This document shows, one piece after another, positions 41,290 through 50,156 of a stretch of 64,000 nt of DNA. The number at the start of each line of letters is the position of its first letter. Position 1 is the stretch's first letter. The notes beneath the pieces are model-generated. The model was given only the letters and a program-made list of their open reading frames with translations. It was not told the DNA's origin and did no database searches. The translations under genes were made by a program, and so were the position numbers. The stretch is from Verrucomicrobiales bacterium. Lineage in GTDB: Bacteria > Verrucomicrobiota > Verrucomicrobiia > Limisphaerales > CAIMTB01. Location of the stretch: contig JAEUHG010000282.1 of the NCBI GenBank assembly GCA_016795425.1, forward strand, positions 1 to 64,000. Direction: 5' to 3'.

Positions 41290-43705
41290 GTTTTGAATGT
41301 TGAGGAAATTCAACCACCAGACGCGTGCCGTCGCCGCTCTTCGAAAGCAGACATAATGCGGCGCCAATCTGGCTCGCCCGTGCCTTCATATTGCGAAGTC
41401 CCCGCCCTCTCAGGCCCGAGGCCACCGGATCAAAGCCGATGCCGTCGTCGGTGACCTCGAAACAAACGGCGCTGTCACGCATCCTCAAGGACACGAAAAG
41501 ACGGCGCGCACGCGCATGCTTCGCCGCGTTGCCAATCGCCTCCCGCGCAATGTTGAGCAACTGCGAAGCCGTCGCCGGATCCATGCCCGCCACCGCCTCC
41601 TCCTCGATCTCCAGATCGATGTCCAAGTCGCTGCCATCTTCATACGTCAACGCCATGGACCTCAGAGCGGTCGTGAATTCTTTGCCGGACAAAGCATTGC
41701 GCTCGAGATTGCCGATAAACCCACGCACCTCGCGGATGACCTGGTTGAGGTCGGAAGTGATCTTCCGCAACCGGTCCTCCACCGCGTCCGGATCCGAAGC
41801 AATCATCCGGGCGCAATCGTCCAGATTCAGACCCACCGCGTAGATGGACTGAATGATGCTATCATGCAGGTCGCGCCCGAGGCGTTCACGTTCCTCCAGG
41901 CTCACTCGCATCTGGTGCTCGCTCGCCCGAAGCGCCTCTTCCGCTTCCTTCCGTTCCGTGATGTCCCGGGCGATTCCCTGCACCCCGACGGCGACGCCGT
42001 CCCGATAGATCAGGCGGCTGTTCACCTCCAGCGTGATTTGCTGCCCTTGTGCGCCTCGAACCCGCAATTCGTAGGTGGTCCTTCGCACTCCAGCCAGTTT
42101 CGTTTCCCTCTGTCGACGCATCAGGGGCAAGTCCTCCGGATCCACCAGCGTCTCGATGTTTCGCCCGAGTAACTCGCTCTCGTCGTAGCCAAAGACCGTC
42201 ACCCCCGAGTTATTCATGGAGGTGATTTCCCCATCCAGGTTCAGCGTGTAGATGATGTCATTCGCATTCTCGAATAAATCTCGGTAGCGCTCCTCCAACG
42301 CCGCCTCCCGCTTGCGTATGGCGTCGGTCTGCGTTCGCACCCGGTACCTCAGCAGCGCGATCCACCCCCCACCCAACCCGACCAGGCCAGCCAGACCCCC
42401 AATGGCCCACAGCGCAAGCCGGTTTCGCCACTGAGTCGAGCGTTCGATCACCTCAAGATCCCCGGCATCCCGGAGCCAAAGCGACATCACCGTCGAAGAA
42501 CTCTCGCCATCCGTGTCCGATGTCCATATGCCGCTTACCCGCACCTTGCTGCCCATCCAGCGCGGACCGATCCCAAGATTCCAGGAATCCTGAAAAAACA
42601 CGCGCACCACGCTCTCCCCAGCCTCCAATAGCATCGCCGAGTGTTCCGCATGCCGCTCCCCAGCCTGCCGGACCACTCCGGTCAACGTTACCAATTCACC
42701 GTCGTGCAACCGCTTCAGCTGATTGGTCCCCTCAACCATCCGCGCCGCCGGCACGTTGGTCTCACCCACGAGGCGAACGATCGACTCATGCAACGCGGGT
42801 CGATCCAGCTTTGGCACAGGGAAACCCACCACCTCCACCACGTCTCCCGGTTTCAGTTTCGCTTCCTGTCGCGATGACACCCGCACCACCCCTTGATCAT
42901 CGGCGATGAAAAAATCACTCCCCGGCCAATGCCAGGTCACGACGCCGCGCAACCGCGCCCGATGCTCCGTGGCTCCATTGGGCACATACACCAGCAATCC
43001 ACCGCTCTTTCGCAACGGTAGCGCGAATGGATCCCCGGGCGGCGGACGGATCACCGTGATCGTCGCCGCCGTCTGCACCAGCATATGAAAACCCGTCAGC
43101 TGCCGACTGTCGTTGTAGGTCGTCCCCGCCACGCCGCGAACTCGGATCCGTGCATCCACCCAGTTCGTCGTGCCGGCGGTCTCCGGTTCCAAAATCCGCA
43201 CCTCAAGGCGCGCACTTCCCGATGCGAGCATCAGCACCTGGTGCCCCCAGTGTTCCGTCTGCCGAATCACCACTCCCTCGACTTCAATCCACTGCGAATC
43301 ATGCCGTCCCGTTGATAACTCCTCGATCGCCACCGGTACCGGCGCCGGCAGATTGGTCGTCCCCAGGGAGTTCACCGCGATGGCAGAAACAATCGGTGAG
43401 AACAGCCCTCGCCCGGTCACACCTTCGATGTCCACCAGCATGCCCTGGGGCGGGACTTGGCCCGTGAAATACACGTAGATCCCCGCCGTCTTATCCTGAA
43501 CAAAGAAAAGATTGGCTCGAGCCGAACTGCAGGTCACCACGGCATTCAAACGAACCCGAACGCTTTGATCCGCCGCCTCCGGGGTCATATCCAATACCGA
43601 ACGCGCCGAGGTGAGAATCGATGTCGTGACTTCCGCCGCTTGCGCTCCACCCCACCATCCCGCCAATAGCCAACCCAATCCGAAAACAAGTCCCCACCTT
43701 GTCAC
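41249..43705 (-). CDS. DegS/NarX-type histidine kinase with a large periplasmic part
   Basis: About 818 aa. GTG 43705 gives a signal peptide (VTRWGLVFGLGWLLAGWWGGAQA); an upstream start at GTG 43843 is in frame. About 430 periplasmic residues follow with recurrent beta patterns that look like OB-folds (VRVRLNAVVTCSSARANLFF; HRARLRGVVTWHWPGSDFFI; GELVTLTGVVRQAGE). Then come one transmembrane helix (LALWAIGGLAGLVGLGGGW), a PAS/PAC domain (IIYTLNLDGEITSMNNSG), HisKA_3 (LGRDLHDSIIQSIYAVGLNL) and HATPase_c (REAIGNAAKHARA, TDDGIGFDP, GRGLRNMKARA). Partner of the overlapping regulator gene. The ligand of the periplasmic part is unknown. Confidence 0.88.
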   Translation of the reverse strand: MTRWGLVFGLGWLLAGWWGGAQAAEVTTSILTSARSVLDMTPEAADQSVRVRLNAVVTCSSARANLFFVQDKTAGIYVYFTGQVPPQGMLVDIEGVTGRGLFSPIVSAIAVNSLGTTNLPAPVPVAIEELSTGRHDSQWIEVEGVVIRQTEHWGHQVLMLASGSARLEVRILEPETAGTTNWVDARIRVRGVAGTTYNDSRQLTGFHMLVQTAATITVIRPPPGDPFALPLRKSGGLLVYVPNGATEHRARLRGVVTWHWPGSDFFIADDQGVVRVSSRQEAKLKPGDVVEVVGFPVPKLDRPALHESIVRLVGETNVPAARMVEGTNQLKRLHDGELVTLTGVVRQAGERHAEHSAMLLEAGESVVRVFFQDSWNLGIGPRWMGSKVRVSGIWTSDTDGESSSTVMSLWLRDAGDLEVIERSTQWRNRLALWAIGGLAGLVGLGGGWIALLRYRVRTQTDAIRKREAALEERYRDLFENANDIIYTLNLDGEITSMNNSGVTVFGYDESELLGRNIETLVDPEDLPLMRRQRETKLAGVRRTTYELRVRGAQGQQITLEVNSRLIYRDGVAVGVQGIARDITERKEAEEALRASEHQMRVSLEERERLGRDLHDSIIQSIYAVGLNLDDCARMIASDPDAVEDRLRKITSDLNQVIREVRGFIGNLERNALSGKEFTTALRSMALTYEDGSDLDIDLEIEEEAVAGMDPATASQLLNIAREAIGNAAKHARARRLFVSLRMRDSAVCFEVTDDGIGFDPVASGLRGRGLRNMKARASQIGAALCLLSKSGDGTRLVVEFPQHSKHESTSENSYPHRR

Positions 43706-44250
43706 CCCGCCAAAACCTCTCGGCGATCGAGAAAATGGAAATGCCACCAAAGCCCTCAAGCCCCGCGATGCTGGTAGCTCGGGGTTTCGGCTTGGGGCTT
43801 CGGCCGCTGCTCTTCCGCAGCACGATAATCGTTCCGAATTCACCGATCTAGAAGCCGGTCATGCGACCTGGGATCACCTGAGGGAATCACAGCAAGGAAT
43901 GCGCCACAACTCAACCCAACCCCCGCCTCAGCCGCCGGCCGTTCGCAACCTTCCTCCACGCCTCACTTATCCCACTCTTACCAATCCGACTGAAAGCGCT
44001 GGATCGACGCACAAGATATTAGACGACAATAACTTGCCAATATCTGAACTCACGACGTCGACCTCCCTTGTTCCCACCCCCGCTGCCGCTGGGAGGTTCA
44101 ACCGTTCCCCAAGGCGTTCGGTCTTAGCCAAGAAAGGTGACACCCCCATCCGCCTTTACGACCCAAAATCAGAACCAATCCACTGCAAACCAATTACTTA
44201 CACCAATTGAAGGATTGTCAGAGACTCCGACAGGGCCGAATGTCGCCGAC
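43706..44250. other. Intergenic region, no gene seen
   Basis: 545 bases between the kinase start and the PQQ-propeller gene, both on minus. No reading frame here looks like protein. The part from about 43970 to 44215 is less GC-rich than its surroundings. It holds an inverted repeat AGATATT/AATATCT (44014-44020 and 44039-44045) with an 18-base centre, a possible operator or promoter region for the kinase-regulator pair. No clear -35/-10 pair with normal spacing was found. Confidence 0.5.
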
Positions 44251-45885
44251 TCAAGGCTTCGCCCCCGCAGGCGTCGAGTGCCCCGGTGAGCCAACCTCCA
44301 CCGGCAACTCATAGCACACCACCTCGCGATCATTCCGGGCGAGCAGGTACCGACCGGCAACGGTCGGGTAATTCCACGTCTTGCTCGATAGCGCCGGCAC
44401 CCGCCCCAATTCACGGAATCCATACGGCTTCGCCTCAACCAAGATCACCGGGCCGGGTTCGCTTTGCACGACCACTAGATCATCAATCACCAAACTCTGC
44501 CCCGATCCATAGCGCCCATCCTTCCACTTCCTCTCGCCATTTCCCACCGCAACGCAAGCCAACAAGCCGTCATCCAACCCATAGAAATGCCCTTCGCGCA
44601 CAGCCACGCTGTTGAACTGCGCCTTCATCCGCGAATTTTTCCATAGAGACGCCAATCTCCATTTTCCATCCGCGTCCAAGGAAGCCTGGAACATCTCACA
44701 ACCCATGCCGTAGCCGGCCGTCACAAAGACCCGGTCGCCTTCGATCACCACCGGCTGCGCCGCCTTGGGAGGTTTGTCGTTGCCCCACCGATGGTCCAAC
44801 AACACCTCGCCCGTCTTTGGATCGTGGATCGTCAAGGTCGCGGCGTTGAACGAAAGTAAGACGCTCCTGCCGAGCAGTGTGGCAAGGACGGGCGACGAAT
44901 AGCTCGCCCGGTCTGTCCCCGCCTTCCACTGCAATTCGCCATCAGACCTGCGATACGCCAGAACGGTCGGCCCCTGGCTATCGCCTCCCGTCACCACGAC
45001 GTCATCCTCGGTCAAAAGCGGCGAGGCACTGGTCCCCCACTCAAGGTTCTTGATTTGGTGGTCGGAAAGCACCCCTCTCGCCCAAATCTTGGCCCCGGTG
45101 CGCGCGTCCAAACATGCCAGGTGCCCGTTGGCGCCGTACGCATAAACCCGGCCTCGATCCACCGTCGGCGTCGCATGCGGACCTTCTCCCGCCTGCCATT
45201 GTGCAAACCGATCCGGATTAGCATACGACCAGAGCACCCGACCCGTCAGGAGTTCGTAGGCCGTGACACATTCACTGTCTCCTCGCTGTTCCTGGGTGTA
45301 CGCGCGGCCACCCACCACAGCGAAGGCCGACCAACCGGCGCCGATCGCCTGCCGCCACAATTCGCGAGGCGGATTTGCCACCCAATCGCGCGCCAAACCA
45401 ACTCCGGCAACCGCGCCATCGCGGTTCGGACCAAGAAACTGCGGGAAATCTCGAACCCCATTGGGTGTCGGCACATCCACAACGGACGATGGCAAGCCGA
45501 CGACCGGCCCAGACGGAACTGACGTCGGACTTTCCGTCCATCGCCAAACCAATCGTGGCAAACCGCGCCCATCGACGGTCCCATCTACGCGCACCATTTG
45601 TCGTCCCCCCACCACCACGAGCGCCAGCACCGCGACGGTGATAAGCCGAACACGCCACCGAAACCGGCTCAGCAGAACGAACCAGAGCAGGATCAGAATC
45701 AGTCCCAACAGACCCGCCGCCAAAGAAAGCCAGATTTGGATGTTCCGATCCAGATCCGGTCGCGCCAAGACCCAACCAATGCCCGCCGTAACGAGGAGCA
45801 CCACACCGATTGGAATCCAATAGCGATGCCCGCGTGCAGCCGGTGAATCCGCTTCAAGACCCATGCCCGTTTCCTGGTTCGCCAT
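44251..45885 (-). CDS. Membrane-anchored PQQ-type beta-propeller protein
   Basis: 544 aa. Three N-terminal transmembrane segments (about WIPIGVVLLVTAGIGWVLA, IWLSLAAGLLGLILILLW and LITVAVLALVVVGG) are followed by DFPQFLGPNRDG and a PQQ/BamB-like eight-blade propeller (AYELLTGRVLWSYANPD, LACLDARTGAKIWARGV, GELQWKAGTDRASYSSPVLA). No dehydrogenase catalytic residues are evident, so it is more likely a scaffold or sensor than a quinoprotein enzyme. ATG 45885 is used, 19 bases after the ygiQ stop on the same strand, suggesting co-transcription. Confidence 0.85.
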   Translation of the reverse strand: MANQETGMGLEADSPAARGHRYWIPIGVVLLVTAGIGWVLARPDLDRNIQIWLSLAAGLLGLILILLWFVLLSRFRWRVRLITVAVLALVVVGGRQMVRVDGTVDGRGLPRLVWRWTESPTSVPSGPVVGLPSSVVDVPTPNGVRDFPQFLGPNRDGAVAGVGLARDWVANPPRELWRQAIGAGWSAFAVVGGRAYTQEQRGDSECVTAYELLTGRVLWSYANPDRFAQWQAGEGPHATPTVDRGRVYAYGANGHLACLDARTGAKIWARGVLSDHQIKNLEWGTSASPLLTEDDVVVTGGDSQGPTVLAYRRSDGELQWKAGTDRASYSSPVLATLLGRSVLLSFNAATLTIHDPKTGEVLLDHRWGNDKPPKAAQPVVIEGDRVFVTAGYGMGCEMFQASLDADGKWRLASLWKNSRMKAQFNSVAVREGHFYGLDDGLLACVAVGNGERKWKDGRYGSGQSLVIDDLVVVQSEPGPVILVEAKPYGFRELGRVPALSSKTWNYPTVAGRYLLARNDREVVCYELPVEVGSPGHSTPAGAKP

Positions 45886-45904
45886 GATACTTCCCCGTCT
45901 TGCG

Positions 45905-47680
45905 TCAATCGACGCGATCCACCGACTCCTCCCATTTGCTCTTGGGTCGAGGATCCTGGTTTGGCCGCAACATCCGCTTCTGCCGTTCCCGATCGCCGGC
46001 ATTCCGCACCACCGGAATCGGCTGCTCGGTGTTGATATCCAGACCCGTCACATACATGGCGGCAGATCCCGTCATTGGGAGCGGAATAAAGTCCTGCACC
46101 TGCTGCAGGTTCCAGTTCTCCTTCTTCAGGAACTGTTCCACCGCCCCCATCTCCTTCTCGGTACACCCGGGAAAACTCGAGATGAAGTAAGGCACCAGAT
46201 ACTGCTCCTTGCCCGCCGCCTCGCTCATCTCGTGGAACTTCTCCATGAACGCGGGAAAATCCCCCGCCGGCTTTCGCATGCGCCTCAGCACCTCCGGATG
46301 CATGTGCTCGGGCGCCACCTTCATATGACCCGAAACATGATTCTGCACCAATTCCTTCATGTATTCCGGGGTTCGCAATGCCACGTCCATGCGGATCCCC
46401 GACTGCACGAACACGTGCTTCACACCCGGCTGTGAGCGGGCGCCGCGCAAAAGGTCCAACCCCTTCTGCTCGTCGATTCCGAAAAATGGACAAATGCTCG
46501 GCCAGAGGCAGCTGGGGCGATGACAACTCTTGCATGGATCGACGTGCCCATTCTGGGCCCCATAAAGATTCGCCGTCGGACCGCCCAAATCCGACACCGT
46601 ACCACGAAAGGTCTCACTCTCCGTCAGTCGCCGAATCTCCTTCAGCACCGAATCAACACTGCGGCTCGAAAGAAACTTGCCTTGGTGAAATCCGAGACCG
46701 CAAAAGGTGCAGCCTCCGGGACAGCCCCGCGACACGATGATCGAGTCTTTGATGGTCGCAAACCCGGGGATCTTTCCCCGATAGGATGGGTGGGGAGCGC
46801 GCATGAACGGCAGCTCGTACAGCGCGTCGAGGTCAGCACCGTCCACTGGGAATGCCGGTGGCTCCTGGAAAACCGCGCGGTTGCCGTGCATCTGTACCAA
46901 CCGCTTGCCGCAATAAGGCGTCTGCTGCGCCTCCACCACCTTGGTCAGTCGCAAAAGCAACTTCTTGTCCCGCTGCAGATCCTCCCATGAAGGCAGAACG
47001 ATGCAGCCCGTGAAATCCACGGCGGCCGTTGCTTTCGCACCGAGAAACAATGCCGTACCCCGGATGCCACCGAGATCCCGATTCCCCCCTTTCAAGCGCG
47101 ACGCGATTTCTCGTACGGCCACCTCGCCCATCCCGTACACCAGGATATCCGCCTTGGCATCCGCCATGATCGACGGCTTCAACTTATCTTCCCAATAATC
47201 GTAATGAACCACCCGACGCATACTGGCTTCCATGCCACCCAAAACCACCGGCACGCCGGGGAACGCCTGACGGCACATTTGCGAATACACCACTGCGGCA
47301 TGGTTCGGGCGCTTTCCAGGAGCCCCATCCTCGCTATAGACGTCTTCCTTTCGCTTGTGACGTGCCGCCGTGTAATTGGACAACATCGAATCCAAATTCC
47401 CGGCCGTGACGCCACAAAACAGCTTCGGGGTACCCATCCCTTGAATGGACGAGATCTGGGTCCAATCCGGCTGCGCGATGATTCCCACCCGGAGGCCCTC
47501 GGCCTGCAGCACCCGACCAATCATCGCTGCGCCAAAAGATGGATGATCGACATAGGCATCCCCGGTGATGATCAACACATCGAGGACATCCCAACCAAGT
47601 TGATCCATTTCCGCCCGTGACATGGGCAGGAACCCGGAAGGTTGGGCTAACGCGTCGTTGCTGCGGTTTGTGGCGGCCAT
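45905..47680 (-). CDS. ygiQ: YgiQ-family radical SAM protein
   Basis: 591 aa of the YgiQ (UPF0313) family. A B12-binding-like N-terminal part (DVLIITGDAYVDHPSFGAAM) precedes a radical SAM core with CxxxCxxC in CPGGCTFCGLGFHQG binding the 4Fe-4S cluster. A C-terminal extension holds extra cysteines (CKSCHRPSCLWPSICP). The length is near the family norm minus some C-terminal extension. The reaction is unknown for the whole family. The start is ATG 47680, next to an in-frame TTG. The PQQ-propeller gene follows after 19 bases. Confidence 0.93.
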   Translation of the reverse strand: MAATNRSNDALAQPSGFLPMSRAEMDQLGWDVLDVLIITGDAYVDHPSFGAAMIGRVLQAEGLRVGIIAQPDWTQISSIQGMGTPKLFCGVTAGNLDSMLSNYTAARHKRKEDVYSEDGAPGKRPNHAAVVYSQMCRQAFPGVPVVLGGMEASMRRVVHYDYWEDKLKPSIMADAKADILVYGMGEVAVREIASRLKGGNRDLGGIRGTALFLGAKATAAVDFTGCIVLPSWEDLQRDKKLLLRLTKVVEAQQTPYCGKRLVQMHGNRAVFQEPPAFPVDGADLDALYELPFMRAPHPSYRGKIPGFATIKDSIIVSRGCPGGCTFCGLGFHQGKFLSSRSVDSVLKEIRRLTESETFRGTVSDLGGPTANLYGAQNGHVDPCKSCHRPSCLWPSICPFFGIDEQKGLDLLRGARSQPGVKHVFVQSGIRMDVALRTPEYMKELVQNHVSGHMKVAPEHMHPEVLRRMRKPAGDFPAFMEKFHEMSEAAGKEQYLVPYFISSFPGCTEKEMGAVEQFLKKENWNLQQVQDFIPLPMTGSAAMYVTGLDINTEQPIPVVRNAGDRERQKRMLRPNQDPRPKSKWEESVDRVD

Positions 47681-47734
47681 CAAAGCGCGTCAAGAATGGA
47701 CCAGGACGCGGTTGACCGCAAACCAGGGGTTAAG

Positions 47735-47847
47735 CTAGCCCGGAGGTTCTACCGCCCGGGGCGGCCGGTAGGATCGACCGCCCCGGGGACACACGGATGA
47801 ATGGCGCGGTCCGTGCTCGGTGTTGCTGACGAAACCTTCCGGGCTAG
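47735..47847. repeat. MITE-like nested inverted repeats
   Basis: The ends CTAGCCCGGAGGTT (47735-47748) and AACCTTCCGGGCTAG (47833-47847) are inverted copies with one extra base. Inside are CTACCG/CGGTAG (47749-47754 and 47766-47771), CCGCCC/GGGCGG (47752-47757 and 47759-47764) and a further CCGCCCCGGGG at 47778-47788. No transposase or target duplication is visible. A short non-autonomous element or a strong cruciform/terminator are both possible. Confidence 0.5.
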
Positions 47848-48181
47848 TTCCAATGCGATCCGGCCGGCCGTGTGCGTGGACGCGCGCCCTGCGCCATTGA
47901 GCATGGCCGCCGCTTCCTTGGAAGGGCGGGCAATGCTCCGTCCCAACGCCGAACCCAACCTGCGCCATGGTTCGGCGGGGGTTGGTGCACCCCGGTCCGG
48001 TAGGGTGGCAAATGACAGGCGAGCAACCCCATCTGAGCGATCATTTCCTTCGCTGAACCCGTTGCCTGGCTGTCGGCCATCGTACGTCTCGGATCCTTCA
48101 TCGTAAGTAAGTACACGGGCCAACGCCCCCGATCTTTCAGCCTATTTCGCCGCTCCAATCCAGCCTGTCTGGTCCGGTATT

Positions 48182-48510
48182 CGCGGACCAACACCGTGCC
48201 CTCCACCCCCCTCGGATCCCAAGCGATTCCACCAGTTCAAATGGTGTGGCCCTCAGTTTGGACACTTGTTTGGCAAATCGGACCCCTGAGCCTGGCACCA
48301 AGTATCGCCATCCCATGCGATGCCATCCCAGATGGTGTGGCCCGCTGTCTGGACCCACCCTTGGCCTCCATCACTAACCTGCCTGGCAAAGGGATGCCGC
48401 GGACCAACACCGTGCCCTCCACCCCCCCTCGGATCCCAAGCGATTCCACCAGTTCAAATGGTGTGGCCCTCAGTTTGGACGCTAGTTTGGCAGATCGGGC
48501 ACCTGAGCCT
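48182..48510. repeat. Duplicated 113-bp segment with a degenerate middle unit
   Basis: Copy A (48182-48293) and copy B (48398-48510) are nearly identical, sharing the segment AAGCGATTCCACCAGTTCAA. They differ by a C-run length and a handful of bases near the right end. Around 48331-48360 is a partial related unit (ATGGTGTGGCCCGCTGTCTG). Each copy has a small CACCA/TGGTG hairpin. The copies do not code for protein and are not a CRISPR array: there are only two, they are long and there are no regular spacers. Confidence 0.75.
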
Positions 48511-48626
48511 CGCCCTTATAGAGTGGGAATCCTGAAACCACGCGCCGAGGTTGCGAGACCAGACCTGCCTCCTTGTCGTTGGGCTCGCCAAAGGTGCCGG
48601 GCTGGGGAACGCTCCGTCTTCATCCC

Positions 48627-50156
48627 ATGTCCATGCCCGTGAAACTCATCCGAATTCCCAGCCTAAAGTCGGCGGCGGAGTTTCAGGCCCAAGTCGCCGG
48701 CCTGGAGATCCAGCTACCCTGCGACCCATCCATCCTCACGGAAGTTGAATCGCCACTGAGCCGCGAAGTTAGCGATGTCCGAATTAATGGGAAAACCCTC
48801 TTCAATCGGTGGGTCGTCCATCCCATGGAAGGATGGGACGCGGATACCAAGGGACGCCCCACGGAGGACGTCCATCGCCGTTGGCAACGCTTCGGCGAGA
48901 GCGGCGCCTGCCTTATCTTTGGCGGCGAAGCCATGGCCGTCCGTGCCGATGGTCGCGCCAACCCTAACCAACTCATCCTTTCGTCGGCGAACGCCAGCGA
49001 ACTCGCTCGCCTGCGCGAGGGTCTGGTGAAAGCACACCACAACCGTCATGGGTCCTCGCAAACTCCAGTCATCGGGTTTCAACTCACCCACTCGGGGAGG
49101 TTTTGTCGACCCAACGATAAAAAGCGCTTCGAGCCACGTGTAGGGTTTCGACATCCGCTGCTGGACGCTCGATTTGGCGTCACTCAGGACGACCAGGTCT
49201 TCACCGACAACGAGCTCGACGATCTCATCGGGGATTTCGTCCGCGCCGCCCGAGTCGCCTGGGATGCCGGAGCCGATTTCGTCGATATCAAGCATTGCCA
49301 CGGATACCTGCTTCACGAACTTCTCGGTGCCCACCACCGCCCTGGCCGCTATGGGGGCTCGTTCGAGAATCGGACCCGAATGCTTCGCGAGATTGCGGCG
49401 GGCATACGGGCTGATGGCAACCCCATCGAGTTGGGTGTCCGCCTAAGTGCCTTCGACTTCGTGCCTTTCGTTCCGGACCCGGCACAGTCCCAGCCGGGTC
49501 GGCCCGGTCCAGGCATTCCGGCACCCCACAGTGATTGCCTGCCGTATCGGTATGCTTTCGGGGTCCGGGAGGATCATCCCATCGACTACGACCTCGCCGA
49601 GCCCTGTCAGTTCGTTGATTTGTGCGCCTCGCTCGGGATTAAGCTGCTGAACCTCAGTGCGGGTTCGCCGTATTACAACCCACATATCCAACGTCCTGCC
49701 GCGTACCCACCCAGCGACGGCTATCAACCGCCCGAGGATCCTCTGGTGGGAGTCGCGCGTCAGCTGAAAGCCACGCGTTTCCTTCGACAGCATCTGCAGC
49801 GGACCGACGACGGTGCCGACGGCGGTCGTAGAACCGGAGGTCCGCCTCCGGTGGTGATCGGAACCGGCTATTCCTACCTCCAGGAGTTCCTGCCTCACGT
49901 TGCCCAAGCCGCGGTGCGCGAAGGCTGGACGGACATGGTCGGACTTGGACGGATGATCCTCAGTTACCCGGAGCTCCCTTCCGACTCCTTGAAGAAGGGC
50001 TCGCTGGCGACGCGCCTGATTTGCCGCACCTTCAGCGACTGCACCACCGCGCCACGCAATGGGCTGCCGAGCGGTTGCTACCCGCTTGATGAAGCCTACA
50101 AACGGCGTCCGGAGGCCAAACTGCTGAGGGATCTCAAGCGCGCGTCCATCCCGTGA
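48627..50156 (+). CDS. NADH:flavin oxidoreductase of the old yellow enzyme family
   Basis: About 509 aa. An FMN-binding TIM barrel of the OYE type: FNRWVVHPMEGWDADTKGRP at the N-terminal FMN region, GESGACLIFGGEA, DIKHCHGYLLHELL with the substrate-binding His pair, and YGGSFENRTRMLREIA. It ends after the barrel, without the 2,4-dienoyl-CoA reductase FAD/NAD domains. It is larger than typical OYEs, with extended loops (for example the Pro/Gly-rich piece after FVPDPAQ). The substrate is unknown. Starts at ATG 48627 or 48633 are equally possible. It overlaps the permease gene by 4 bases, which suggests the two handle the same compound. Confidence 0.88.
   Translation: MSMPVKLIRIPSLKSAAEFQAQVAGLEIQLPCDPSILTEVESPLSREVSDVRINGKTLFNRWVVHPMEGWDADTKGRPTEDVHRRWQRFGESGACLIFGGEAMAVRADGRANPNQLILSSANASELARLREGLVKAHHNRHGSSQTPVIGFQLTHSGRFCRPNDKKRFEPRVGFRHPLLDARFGVTQDDQVFTDNELDDLIGDFVRAARVAWDAGADFVDIKHCHGYLLHELLGAHHRPGRYGGSFENRTRMLREIAAGIRADGNPIELGVRLSAFDFVPFVPDPAQSQPGRPGPGIPAPHSDCLPYRYAFGVREDHPIDYDLAEPCQFVDLCASLGIKLLNLSAGSPYYNPHIQRPAAYPPSDGYQPPEDPLVGVARQLKATRFLRQHLQRTDDGADGGRRTGGPPPVVIGTGYSYLQEFLPHVAQAAVREGWTDMVGLGRMILSYPELPSDSLKKGSLATRLICRTFSDCTTAPRNGLPSGCYPLDEAYKRRPEAKLLRDLKRASIP

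Larger units (their letters stand above)
47681..48626. other. Long non-coding stretch rich in repeats
   Basis: About 950 bases between the divergent ygiQ and flavin oxidoreductase genes, with no frame resembling a protein. It holds nested inverted repeats at 47735-47847 and a 9-bp hairpin CGCCGAACC/GGTTCGGCG (47947-47955 and 47969-47977). There is also a 7-bp hairpin TGGTCCG/CGGACCA (48170-48176 and 48184-48190) and the duplicated 113-bp segment at 48182 and 48398. It may be the remains of non-autonomous mobile DNA or structured RNA. Confidence 0.6.

Noticed and set aside
43611..44210. 199-codon plus-strand frame before the PQQ-propeller gene
   Set aside because: It starts antisense to the kinase signal-peptide region and lacks any folded pattern; Thr/Pro/Asn content suggests a chance frame.
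48182..48510. CRISPR-like pair of repeats
   Set aside because: Only two copies, each about 113 bp, with no short direct repeats or regular spacers and no cas gene.
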